Source: [Phialemoniopsis] sp. UDSM-2020
Taxonomy: Eukaryota; Ascomycota; Sordariomycetes; Thyridiales; Thyridiaceae
Reading direction: 5' to 3'
Assembly (NCBI GenBank): GCA_018873225.1
Contig: JAEILZ010000001.1
Coordinates: forward strand, 8,432,001 to 8,496,000
Length of the DNA: 64,000 nt
The position numbers and the translations under genes were made by a program. The number at the start of each line of letters is the position of its first letter. The stretch's first letter is position 1. This document shows, piece by piece, positions 1-10,320 of this stretch. The notes beneath the pieces were generated by a model that searched no databases, was not told the origin of the DNA, and saw only the letters and a list, made by a program, of their open reading frames with translations.

Positions 1-323
1 TGGGCGCCACTAAAGTACCAAAAAGCCGACTTTCAGCACTTAAGGGGATAAGTACATGTAAAACGAGGCTACCTGGGCAGTGTCCTTTCTCACCACTCCC
101 ACGCATCAACTCACAAACATAGCTGCTGGTCGAGAACACTTGGGGTTGTACAGAAACGTACTCTTCATGTGCAAATTGGTAAAGCATCTCCCGAGCTCGG
201 CCCTAGATGTTCTCAATCGAGTCAATGCATTCAATTGGTATCATGAACACTGCAATGCAATACATGTAAACGCCGTAAAAAGGTAACCCCGCAGGACCCA
301 GCCGGTTGATGAAAAGCAAATGA
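1..323. other. 3' flank of UTP23, no gene seen
   Basis: This stretch lies downstream of the minus-strand UTP23 stop codon and probably holds its 3' UTR. Short ORFs here have no recognisable composition or motif. Confidence 0.5.
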
Positions 324-1329
324 TCACGCCTCCCCCGCCACGGCTGTGGGCGCCGGCTGCTCCGTCGACTGCTCAGCCGCGTCCCCAGCGGTCTGGCCCG
401 TCGCAGCGCCGGACTTATGTTTCCTCTTCCTCTTCTTCTTGGCCGGCTGTTCTCCGCCCTCGCCTTGCTCCGCCTTGTCCACCTTCTTGCCGTCGCCCTG
501 CTGCTGCTTCCCCGCATCCGACTTCGTCTTCTTCTTCTTGACCGCTAACGGGTTCGGGCCCTTGGGTCCCTTGGCCTTCTTCTTCTTCGGCTTCTTGTCC
601 TCCTTCTCCCCGTCCTCGTCATCGCTCCCGTCTTCATCGTCGTCGCCATCATCCCCCCTCTTCCTCTTCCCTCCCTCGCCACCGCCAACCTTTTTGATCT
701 CGGCGCGGAACTTGGCCCGCTCGCCCCTCTCGCCCGCCCGCACCGTCCCCTCCGACAGCGGCTCCATGATCATGACGCTCCGGCTGACGTAGATGAGCGG
801 GCACGCGCGCACCTCGCGCAGCGCGCGCCGCACCTCGAGGTCCTGGCTCGCCACCACGTACCGGTGCCGGTTGTCCCCCTTCTTCTTGTCGTCGACGACC
901 GAGGTCAGGCACTCGAGCTCCGAGAGCGGCTCGGGGAAATCCTCGGGCCTGTGGCCGCAGCGCCGCCGCTCAAAGGTCTTGGCGTGGTCGATGACGGCCT
1001 CGAGCGAGCGGTCCTCGCGGCCCGCCGCGTAGAGGTGGCGCATGCAGCACTGCGTGATCATGGGCTTGACCTGGCCGTGCAGCGTGCGCTCGAGGGCGGG
1101 GACGAGGTCCATCTTGAAGCGGGCCGTGTCGCGGACAATTTCCGAGTCGACTGTTTGCGTGGATGTCGTGTCAGCATTGTTCAAGGCCTCGATCATGCGA
1201 GTCGTTCAAGAATCAGAAGTCTGGGGGTGAAAAACACGTACCGAGCACCTGGTACGGCTCGCGGAAGCCGAACCGGATCTCCAGCGTCTTCAGCATACGC
1301 CGGTACTGCTTTGACCGTTTGCCGCGCAT
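324..1329 (-). CDS. UTP23: rRNA-processing protein UTP23 (PIN-like, SSU processome)
   Basis: Two exons on the minus strand: 1329-1242 and 1150-324, giving 304 residues. The intron 1151-1241 (91 nt) starts GTACGTG, has a CTGAC branch and ends AACAG. The spliced start reads MRGKRSKQYRRMLKTLE and joins FREPYQVL to VDSEIVRDTARFKMDL, the conserved front of the Fcf1/Utp23 PIN fold. The CC.RH and CGH...C residues (QCCMRHLY, RRCGHRPEDF...LECL) match the Utp23 zinc-binding region. The last ~130 residues are a Lys/Asp/Glu-rich tail. By family knowledge Utp23 is a nucleolar SSU-processome factor needed for snR30 snoRNA release and early 18S rRNA processing, and its PIN active site is degenerate. An ATG at 1196 lies inside the intron and is not the start. 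Family and splice are both well supported. Confidence 0.93.
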
Positions 1330-1987
1330 TGTGATGGACTCCTGCGCTGTGCCAATCGAGCGTGATGTAGGTGGTGGGGATGAGGCCTTGCTCGATCTCG
1401 TGGAAATTTTTGGTACAACTTTTTTGCTCTTATCTTATCCTTATCGATTTCGGTGTCACCAAAATAACCTGGAAAAGAATCACAAGGGACTTGGCACTGG
1501 TCAATTAGAGTTTTTAGCGTGTGATTAGTTGACGACCCAGCCCGGAGGGGCACTGAGAAAATCGATTCGGCAGCCCCACTACCCAAAGATCATGCCGCTC
1601 AGAAGCCGTGTGCTCCGTTCAGGTCTGCAGGCTTAACTGTGTTGATCCATCGCCATTCGTCTATACGTTCTCCTCAGTGTTGTGCTCCAGAAAGCACGAC
1701 GACTATTCTATGTCTCCGAATCCCGAACGCCGTTAAGAATCAAAGCAATGGTGTAGAAACCTCCGGCCATGAAAAAATCATTAAAACGTGAACCTGTCCG
1801 CATAAAGTCAACCCTGCGTCCGGTGCCACCAAACTGCTCGACGCACACGCGTTCCTTAGCTGTCAGATCCATAGATCAAGTCGCACAACCTCGTGTCCTC
1901 GTAGACTGTAGATACTCCTTAAACGGTGGACCCGTAGAACCGTAGGCCGATCCAGGGCCTAGCCCACTGTGCTGTCATTACCCTCGG
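1330..1987. other. UTP23 promoter / PTC7 3' region
   Basis: About 660 bp between the UTP23 start and the PTC7 stop, both on the minus strand. It must hold the UTP23 promoter and the PTC7 3' UTR. I see no ORF or RNA gene in it. Confidence 0.5.
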
Positions 1988-3303
1988 TCACTGACCGTCC
2001 CAACTCCTATTCCGTGTGCACAGCGCAGCCACCACGCTGATATCATCAAGTTTGCCTGTGGGCATGGGTCAGTCACCTAAACACCACCACAAATAGCCCC
2101 CTACGACCAGGACGTACCTCCTTCACTCGGCAATCCCTCGTCAATGGCGTGTTCCATAAATGGACTCTCAGCAAACGGATCCACGGCAATCGCCTTGGCC
2201 GCCACCATGAGTTCCTCTGCCACAAATGACATCCCCCCGAGTCCCCCCGTCCGATCGCTCTTGTCGTGCGAGTTGCCCCCTTCGCCCGACTCCCATCGCT
2301 TGATGCTCTTGCTCACGTTCTCGACGATCTCGTGGGACCACAAGTTGTCAATGACGCCATCCGTCATGGCTAAAACGACATCCCCTTCACGGATGGGCAG
2401 GGTCGTGACCTCGGCGTTGTCCTTGGGCGTGTCGGGGCTGTTGGTGCCCAGCTGCCGTGGACAATCAAACCAGTGCCACTGCTCCTTGGTCTTGAAGACC
2501 ATCTCCTGCGCGCTCGGCCGCACCACCATGACTTGCGAGTCGCCCAGGTTCGTCACGTACAGCAGGGGCGAAACGTCCTTGTCCGCGTTCCTCTCCCCAG
2601 TGCTAGTCTCCTCGAGCTTGTAGTGCAGCTGCGCCCCCGTCGCCGTCGTCGTGCCTAGCCAGTCGTTGGGCTCACTCGTCGCCTCTATCGTCTGCTCGTA
2701 GGCGGTCTGCAGGTACCGTATCGGGTCGGGCGTGTATTCGTCGTCTGCCCCGCGCGGTCGCGTGGCGTCCTCGTAAATCGAGGTCGCCCAGAAGTGTAGG
2801 ATCAGGCGCGCCCACAAGCCGGCGTGTCCGCGCGGCCGGGTGGCCCAGGCGCCAACGCCATCGTTGGCGCCGATAAAGTAGTCGCTGGCCAGGACTGCAT
2901 CGTCGCCGTTGGTCCAGCCCTGAATCAGCTCGCCGTTGACAAAGGCGCGCCGGTCGCGACTACGGTGATGCGTGCTGAGCGGGTCGCTGAAAGAGCCGCT
3001 CGGAGGGGATAGAAAGGGCGGGGGAAAGGGCCGGGGCGCCCGCTTGGCGAAGAGACCGAGCCCCGTCTCGAAGCGGAAGGGCAGGTTCGGGTATAGAATT
3101 GGCGCGCCATTGAGCTGAGGCTCGCGCAGGTGGTCTTCGAGGCGCGGTGCGGGCGAGGAGATGGTGGGCGCGGCGGCGGAGGAGTAGGGAGGGTGAAAAT
3201 CACGGGGCAGCCATTTTCGGGGCCGCGAGAGGTGGTGGGAGGGGAGAGCCCGCCGCGATGGAGATGCGAGAGAGGCCTTGGACAGTGCAGGTAATCTCCT
3301 CAT
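1988..3303 (-). CDS. PTC7: PTC7-type mitochondrial PP2C protein phosphatase
   Basis: Two exons: 3303-2118 and 2055-1988, giving 417 residues. The intron 2056-2117 (62 nt) has donor GTACGT, a CTGAC branch and acceptor CACAG. PP2C metal-site motifs are in order: GANDGVGAW (DGxGxW type), NLGDSQ, MTDGVIDN, and KLDDISVV supplied only by the short last exon. The N terminus (MRRLPALSKASLASPSRRAL) is basic, Ser-rich and lacks acids, like a mitochondrial presequence. In the family Ptc7/azr1 dephosphorylates the coenzyme-Q biosynthesis protein Coq7 in the mitochondrial matrix. If the intron is retained, translation ends after about 400 residues and the final Asp-Asp metal ligand motif is lost. The start is the first ATG of the long open frame; an upstream non-coding exon cannot be excluded. 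Confidence 0.92.
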
Positions 3304-4256
3304 TCCAGCAGAAGCGACGCAGCGTGGACGGGGATCGGGCTGGCGTGCAGCATCTGGGGCTGGCTTTGCGGCTGGAGATGGGATGGAGAAAAAGAATCAA
3401 GAAAAAAAGAGGAGTGAGTCTTTCGGTTGAGCCAGTCGAGGACGGCCGCTGGACTGATGCGTCAGGGAGAGTGATAAGCCTTATCGGCGCCGCCGCAGTG
3501 GATTTGCAGGCAGGGGTGGCGTCATGGCGCCCCACCGGCCGGACCGTGGTCCCCTGTAGACCCTCACTAACCTTCCTATCAGGGGCTGTAAAGCCGCGAT
3601 TAGCCTTGCATCAGGACCCATGGCGTGGTATTACTCGGCCAAATCAATGTTGGGGAAGGTTGAGAGCCGTGCTTCTCAACTGCAGCTAGCTTGTACCGAA
3701 TCAACGGTTCGATAGAGTCACACATTCAAGTCACAAGTGACCACAGTTGACACCAGGCTTAACTCCCTCGTGAACATTCTTCACAAACGATGTTCCGAGT
3801 GCCTGGGCATTTCCACTCAATGTTTCTCAACACGATGGGGCCCCAGTATGCAAGCTAACATAGGAAGACTTCGTGACGCCTCACATAAGCTTGTCGTGGA
3901 GAGTATACACATGCAAAAGGTCGCATATACGTACAAGAGGCATAGCATCTCAACAATGTCACTTTTGCGAGGCATATTAGAACAAGGCAACTAAAGTAGT
4001 AGTTCTCTACTGCCTATGATGTTTTCCTCTAGGGAAAGTCAAGTTTGTTGTCTCTTATTGCTGAGACAACCCAAAAAGAAGTCCTGCCTGCTGGTGATGC
4101 TCCCATGATCCATCAAGCCGGAAACCCCATAACTTATATCATTTCGTGTTATTGCCATTGAACCGTCCAACCACTGGTTCTCCGTTCACTCGAACCTGAC
4201 CGCCATTCCGTGATGCGTTTGAGTTTTTGGTTTCAAAGATGGCGCTGTGCCATAGT
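3304..4256. other. PTC7 upstream region, no gene
   Basis: About 950 bp holding the PTC7 promoter and the 3' flank of the next small gene. Overlapping short ORFs on both strands look like chance frames in GC-rich leader sequence. Confidence 0.5.
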
Positions 4257-4484
4257 TTAACGGTGGCAGATGTTCTCGCAACAGTCGCACTTGCTGGTGA
4301 CGCAGGTGCAGTTGACGTTCTCGTGAACCCACTGGGAGGCGCCGCCGCCGCTACCGCCACGCGAAGCAGCGGTGCTATCCATCGGGGGGTTGGGCTTGGG
4401 CTGGTCCTTGACAGTGTCGTTGGAGGCGCTGCCGCCGGAGTTGCCGGTGTTGTCGGCGGACTGGTTGCTGCCACTAGAAGACAT
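4257..4484 (-). CDS. small Ser/Gly-rich protein with Cys-cluster tail
   Basis: Intronless ORF of 75 residues starting MSSSGSNQSADN. The first ~50 residues are Ser/Gly/Asn-rich and probably disordered. The last 17 carry six cysteines (NCTCVTSKCDCCENICHR). There is no signal peptide and no membrane segment. The Cys spacing (CxC, CxCC, C) could suit metal binding or clustered S-acylation; neither is shown. It does not match a fungal metallothionein I recognise. A TATTTAA element lies about 170 bp upstream of the ATG, which supports it being a real gene. The antisense ORF over this region (4227-4673) is Gly/Ala/Val-rich and looks like a shadow. It borders the accessory block that holds the MGxCxS proteins. 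Confidence 0.55.
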   Translation of the reverse strand: MSSSGSNQSADNTGNSGGSASNDTVKDQPKPNPPMDSTAASRGGSGGGASQWVHENVNCTCVTSKCDCCENICHR

Positions 4485-5606
4485 CTTGTCTTTGGTATGT
4501 TGGAGGTTATGTGGAAAACTTTGATTGTGCTTGGTGTGCAGCTGTTGTTTGCAAGGATCTTTGAAGATGTGCTTGAGTATTTGCAGTCCTGGAAAGGCTT
4601 GTTGCTGTTGATGATGGGTTATTTTTCTAGAAAAGCCAGGAAATCTACTCCCTTAAATACCCGGTATGAGTGATTGTGACAGCGTCTTTACTGAGTGACA
4701 ATGAAAGGTTGTGAGCTCACTGGCTGAATACACGAGAGGTTGTGACTGTGGTTTTCGTGATTCGAGAGGTCGGTGCGGTGATTGATAGCGGTAAGGGAGG
4801 AAGGCGCGACACTGGTTAATAACTGACCATCATGAAGTAATAGGAGCCTCGTATATACATGATTCGCATCCTGACCGCTAGTAGCTCACACGGAGACGAC
4901 GTGAGACAGTTCAACTACTTACGTGAATGTTATAAATACGATTAACGGACATGTTGGCGATCTTGAATGCTGCAGGCCACATTGTAGTATAAAAGTGCCT
5001 CATTAAGGCCTATCTACAAATTAATGAGCAGTGCTAGTATCTTCTAGAAAAGTAGGCCCTTATCTCTCTGGCTGATATGGTATGGTTTTGAAACGTTATG
5101 GGGAGAATGCAATTGAGTCCTGAACCGAGAGGCATGATAATGTTTGCAATGCTTCAAGCACCATTCTGTTACCTAAAGATAGACTCAGGATATAAACCGG
5201 ACGTGATGCTCATATGGATACTGGATGTCATTCCGAGGGGTGTTAGGCAACGTTGATCTAAGGACTTGGATTCAATATTTCGAGAACAACTACTATCTCT
5301 GGTCACCAAATAGAGTCACTCTTCTCATACAAAATATATGTTTGCTCGTATCTGTGAACCTCCAGGGGTGCTGTGAACTCATTTTGTCATGCCATACTCG
5401 ATTTTCAATATTCTTCTCCCGATAACTGGTCAAAAATGAGGCACTCTCCGCACAATCATTGAATCAGAACGTCCCTTGAGATTGACTGCGGCAAGTTAAA
5501 CCCGCACAACACGTACCCCAGCTGCAATTGACGGCAGTGGTCGTCACCAAATCTGTGGTTTGCCTGTCACGAGACATCTCTCTCCCATCAGGCACTGCAT
5601 CCTCAT
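4485..5606. other. intergenic, no gene seen
   Basis: About 1.1 kb, AT-richer than the flanking coding regions and dense in stops. It contains the promoter of the Cys-tail gene and the 3' flank of the MGNCFS gene. No repeat or RNA gene was recognised. Confidence 0.5.
4653..4659 (-). promoter_or_regulatory. TATA-like element upstream of the Cys-tail gene
   Basis: TATTTAA on the minus strand, about 170 bp upstream of the ATG at 4484. It is a plausible core promoter element; the transcription start is not known. Confidence 0.35.
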
Positions 5607-5990
5607 TCACGTGGCCGCAGCCCCAGACATGCTCGGACCCTCTCCGGCATTGCCATTGCTCGCCGCCACCGCTCCGCCAGAGCCCGTGTCCGCACCCGAA
5701 GCCGCCGCAGAGCTGGCGCGGGGAGCCGATCCCGCTGGTTCCGGGGGATAGAAGTCGCCGTAGCCGTAAGCGTCATCGTGAGTCCGACGCTTGCGCCGCG
5801 ACGGGCGGACAGCCTGGAGCTCGTAATCCTTGCTGTATTGATTGTGGTGCTTCTTGCGGATGTAGGTCTGGCCGTGCCGCTCGGGGTTCCATGGGTTGTG
5901 TTTGCGCCTGTCGCTCCGGGGCAGTCCGTTGCTGGAGCGCCTTCTATGTGAGCGGTGTCGCGGCTCTGGTGCGCTGAAACAGTTACCCAT
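5607..5990 (-). CDS. small basic protein with MGNCFS dual-acylation N terminus
   Basis: Intronless ORF of 127 residues. It begins MGNCFSAPEPRHRSHRR: Gly2 and Ser6 fit the N-myristoyltransferase consensus and Cys4 is placed for palmitoylation. The middle is rich in Arg/Lys/His (for example RRKHNPWNPERHGQTYIRKK). The C-terminal ~40 residues are low-complexity Ala/Gly/Ser. There is no signal peptide or transmembrane segment. The likely location is the cytosolic face of the plasma membrane or endomembranes, by double acylation plus basic charge. The N terminus resembles the protein at 14281-14676 (MG[N/S]C[F/M]S[A/T]P[E/K]PR), so I treat the two as paralogues. Function is unknown. The ORF at 5603-6013 in another frame is a shadow. 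Confidence 0.7.
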   Translation of the reverse strand: MGNCFSAPEPRHRSHRRRSSNGLPRSDRRKHNPWNPERHGQTYIRKKHHNQYSKDYELQAVRPSRRKRRTHDDAYGYGDFYPPEPAGSAPRASSAAASGADTGSGGAVAASNGNAGEGPSMSGAAAT

Positions 5991-6846
5991 ATTCGTAGCG
6001 TTCCGGCAGGCAATTGGACACCTTGTTGATACCGGTATTGTGTGGCAGGACTATTGGAAGTAAAGTTGTCTGGGCCCTCGTCAGGTTCGAGATCTCTCTC
6101 TTTGATCGTTGAAGAAGATGCTGCAATGCGAGAGAATAGTTCATATTTCCCACCAGGTCCTGCGGCTACAGGAAGGTCTGTTTCTTGCTACACGGTTGGA
6201 CTGGAACTCGCAGGAAGCTGTATGAGTCGACAACTAGCCGTTCACTGCCTTGACAGTGTCACTCGACATGGTTTAATCACCCTAGCGCCTGCTCGTCGCT
6301 TGATGTTGGCGACAATAGAGTCACACATAATCCAACTCGATTCCTTACCAACATATTGCTGCACTGAGAACGTCGTTCTTGGGTACAAGCACATCTCATC
6401 TAAAAGCTTGACAGTGATACAGTAGCCTATCTCTGACAATCGATGTTCTAGGTTTCACAAGGCCTTTCCTTCTCGCCTACCCGTTCCATTTCGATTGCAT
6501 ATGGTCTATTTCTGGAGCTGTGTTATGCTGACCCTTGTAATATATCGACGTGCTCTCAGGCAGAACATGCCTGCGAGATACTGGCTTGTCCGAATTTAGA
6601 TACTGATGAGAGAGCCCTCTATCCAGAGTCGATAGCTGTTCGAGGGCGAATTGCAAGCGTGCTACGATCTTCGTCTATCCCACGAATAGCAGCCTGATCA
6701 GCCGTAGCCAATCAAAAAAATCACGGTACCCATCATGATTCTCATCGCGGGGTCGCATCACAGCTAGAGTCGCCTCCTTTGTTACAAGCAGCACCAAGGA
6801 TAAGGAGCTCAGAGCCATAGGAAGTGCCGCAGACCTTGTCGCCAAT
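5991..6846. other. intergenic between MGNCFS and HET genes
   Basis: About 860 bp between divergent genes, so it should contain the promoters of both. No other gene or clear element was identified. Confidence 0.5.
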
Positions 6847-9095
6847 ATGAGCTGTGAATCATGCGCCTCCGCCGTTTTCCGGCCTATTTCACAGCTCGAC
6901 TCAAACAAGACGGGGCTTCACGCGCATCCGTTCCTGACTTCGTCCAGAATCGAGGAAGACGAAAACGACGGAGTCGGCTGGTATGGATGCATCCTCCACC
7001 AGAGCTTTGCGGAACTTGAAGCCTCAAGTCAATACTGCCATATCTGCCGCAAACTTCTCACTGGCATCAATCAGACCTTGGACATACACTCACCTCAAAG
7101 TGGAGGGTGGCGAGAGACTGTAGAATCAGATCCGGCACCGAGTGTCTGTCTATTCGTCCCCCTTGATCTCGATGAGTCACTCGACAGCATTGTGTCAATA
7201 AAAACGAGCTGTGGGCCTCTATATACCGAGCTCACCTTGCTGCCCCTCGACGAAGGTTGGTAATGCCCGGCCCAGCTCCAATATGTTCGGGATATATCAT
7301 CGTTAACGACTCCTCCGGGACTATCTACTCCGCAGATCTCAACCTGACCTCGTTTCCCGGAGCGGTAAACCATTGGGCAAAGCCTGCTCCTTCGGTTGAG
7401 GTGAACGCAGATACACTCTCCGCGGACAACATGGGACTTGCAAAATATTGGTTGCAACAATGTCGAGATCACCACATTTCATGCCAGCAAGCAAGCTCAA
7501 CGTCACATCTACCTCTTTTCATTCTAGACATTGCCGATCCGAGCCGTCCAATTCTTACCCATGGAGATGACACAACCGCAGCATACGCCACCCTGAGTTA
7601 TAAATGGGGGGAAGGGCCAAGGTTTCTCACTACGACACTCAACTTTGCATCGTTCCAACAGGGAATAGACTGCCGAGCCTTGCCCAGAACCTTTGCAGAT
7701 GCTGTGCAGGTGGCAAATACCCTGGGCTTTCGATATTTCTGGATAGATGCCCTTTGTATTCGGCATAATCTCCCCAATGAGCTCAACGAACAGATCTCGG
7801 CGATGGCCTCTATATACAGCAATTCTTCGCTCACCATCTTTGCCGCCCGTGGCGAGTCGGCCTCGGATAGCCTAGCCGCTCAACGAGACCCTTGGGTTAC
7901 CCGTCTGTCCAATTTCATGATCAGAGTGAACCGCGAGGATGGTCGGTCGGACGCCAGACGTGTGTTTTTGCAGCCTGCGGTCCCTGAATCACATGGAAAG
8001 CCTCCCCCGCCGCTGTACCAGCGAGGATGGGTCCTTCAAGAGCAGATTCTTTCACCCCGTGGCCTGGTTTTCGGAGCTGACGAGATGTCCTGGCAGTGCT
8101 CCACGCTGGGAACGATGATTTCCGAACGCTTACCATTTGACGAGGCCCCATCTGGGAGATTCGGCCGGTTTGCTGGACTAGAGTACTCTAAGAAATCCGA
8201 CTATCGCGGGTGGAAATTTGGGCACACCGTGGGGATGGGAATAGATGTGTTGGATGCGTGGTACCCTATGGTCCATAACTACTCGCATCGTCAATTGACG
8301 TATCCCTCGGACGCTCTGCCGGCACTGTCTGGCCTGGCAACTGTTGTGCAGGAATCGAGTGGCTGCAACTATCTGGCAGGGCTTTGGCGAGAGGACCTCC
8401 ATTACGGGCTCTTATGGTTATCGTGCTCCGTGGGCGAGCTTAGGAAGTGCGATAGGATGGTCTCACATCAAAGAGACCCTAACGCCTCCACCATCCACGC
8501 ACGCTCTCACCAAGACAATTTACGGCCTGTGCAGCCATCGTGGTCCTGGATCTCCAGATTCGGAGAAAGTCCTATAATATTTGCCCTCTCCTCGCTGGAC
8601 CGGGACCCACGCCGCTGTATGATCGAGGTCCTCGATGTTGCGATAACGCAGGCGTCAGGATACACCAATCCGTACGGAGAAGTGGTCGGGGCAACGCTCA
8701 AAATCAGGGCGCCGGTCAAGACTGTGGCAGTCACAGGTGCGTATTCGAGCTCCTCGGACAACGGCGGGTATAAGTATCACCTCGGAGACCCTGCGGACTG
8801 CAGCCCAGGCCGAGTGCTGGACAGCATTGGCACCATCTACTCGGACTCTCGAAAAGGGCCACCTTTGGATGATGGCACCGAGGTCCTCTGTGTGCTCTGC
8901 TCGAGAACAGAAAAAGACAGCAGGGCGCCAGTGTACGGTATTGCTGTCGCTCCAAGCACGATACCGAACCAGTACGTCAGGATAGGCCTAGTTGTCTTTA
9001 CAACAGTGTACAGGCAGGTGCTCGAGAGTGAAGTGCCTATGGTCTACGTGGAAGAGACCAAACCTGATGAGACGAGGGTTTTGGAGTTGATCTGA
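6847..9095 (+). CDS. HET-domain heterokaryon-incompatibility protein
   Basis: Best model is two exons, 6847-7255 and 7336-9095, giving 722 residues. The intron (80 nt, GTTGGT...CGCAG) is inferred because the first frame stops at 7261 while the HET frame runs through from 7257. The joined product reads LLPLDE-D-LNLTSF, then a W-L/C stretch (YWLQQCRDHHISC) typical just before HET domains. HET motifs: YATLSYKWGEG near residue 220 (HET block 1), ALPRTFADAVQVANTLG, and FRYFWIDALCI near 272 (block 2), then MASIYSNSSLTIFAA. The usual IQD after CI is replaced by RHN. HET proteins trigger vegetative incompatibility cell death through partner recognition. Donor GTTGGT is weak, so either an alternative splice or a frameshifted allele remains possible. 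No NACHT, ankyrin or WD repeats follow. Confidence 0.85.
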
Positions 9096-9846
9096 GCTGC
9101 TGTAGTATCGCATCATTCTTAAAAAGGATGGGATTATGCACCGGAAAGAGTCACCTCATTATTTCCGTTCAAGCTAGATGGTAATCTAGGTGACTGCAGA
9201 GGTCCTATATCGTAAATGTGTTTTCATAGTGTTTTCGGAGTATTCGGGCATATTGCTCATAGTGTTGTCGAAACAGTGTTGGATAATTAGAGTTGGCCTC
9301 GGTCGTCTCTTGAAAAGGATAGACACGAGACAATGGTGCTTCAAGGGGCCTTGCCATGTCTCGAGCCCGTTTAGAGAAGAAGCAAGCTGCAGGGTAGGCC
9401 CAATTTCGTCTCACAAGCATTGGAGAAGCATAGCATGACATAGGTAGTTACTACGTAAGTTCATACCGAGAGAAGTAATCGATTCGAGGCCCCATTTCAG
9501 ATCTTGGCATCAGCCTCCCGTCGATGGGACCCTGTCGATGTGCATAGCCGACATGCCGCTGGCCAGATCTGGCTCCTACTTCACAGGTCGGGGGTCGAAC
9601 TCGGAGGGCTATGAGTACGGCTACTCCGAATATACCCTATGCTCTGCTGAGATGGGGAGAACGGTCGAGGCGGCCCGGCCACGTTATCGCTGTCCGGTTG
9701 TGGGCGACGAGCTGTCATGAGACAACCAATAAAGAAGGCTAGTACTAAGGGCGCAGTAGAATTCAAGTTTATTGATTGTCTAAGGAACCAGAATCTACTG
9801 AGGATGGAGGGGTTCTCCACCGCCTCCAGGGCGTCGATGTGATTGA
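9096..9846. other. convergent intergenic, no gene
   Basis: About 750 bp between the converging HET and SnoaL-like genes. It probably holds both 3' UTRs. Frames here show no recognisable protein. Confidence 0.5.
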
Positions 9847-10320
9847 TCACTGCGCGCGCGGCAGTGCCTGCTGGTATAAGAACTTCACAGTGAGTTCCTT
9901 GATCCACCATTGCCCACCACGCTTAACCCACGTAGCATAATGGTGGCCTCCTCCAGCCATGTACAGGTCGAGACTAGGGTCCGTCCCAGCCTCCATGAAC
10001 CACATCGCACCCCAGATGACCTTGACTTCCTCCTGTGACACCTGTTCAAACTCTCCATGTCCGAAGATATGGATGCTCTGCTTACCAGCAGCTCTTTCGA
10101 GGAGAGTGGCAATCCACGCTTCACGGGAAGGTCGATCGATCGATTCTCCATTGACCAAGAGTGGCTTGCCTTGGGCGTCGAGCACCTTGATGGTGAACTC
10201 GGGAAGCACGACTTCTTTGAGCTCATCGTATTGGTGTTCATCGATGAGGCGGGACATCCGAGCATTCTGGCTTCTCAGCTCCTCAGCGAGACGAGGATCG
10301 ATTGTGGTTGACTGAGACAT
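9847..10320 (-). CDS. SnoaL-like (NTF2-fold) protein
   Basis: Intronless, 157 residues, starting MSQSTTIDPRLAEELRS. It has the layout of the SnoaL_4/NTF2-like family: an N-terminal helix with two Arg/Asp-rich turns (MSRLIDEHQYDELKEVVLPEF), a strand with VNGES, a helix SREAWIATLLERAAG, then HIFGHGEFEQV and the closing strands GGGHHYATWVKRGGQWWIKELTVKFLY. Members act as small cyclases, dehydratases or isomerases on polyketide/terpenoid substrates, or as ring-hydroxylase-associated folds. Substrate cannot be read from sequence and no biosynthetic cluster surrounds the gene. Length is typical of the family. It converges with the HET gene. A TATAAAAA element lies about 140 bp upstream. Confidence 0.8.
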   Translation of the reverse strand: MSQSTTIDPRLAEELRSQNARMSRLIDEHQYDELKEVVLPEFTIKVLDAQGKPLLVNGESIDRPSREAWIATLLERAAGKQSIHIFGHGEFEQVSQEEVKVIWGAMWFMEAGTDPSLDLYMAGGGHHYATWVKRGGQWWIKELTVKFLYQQALPRAQ

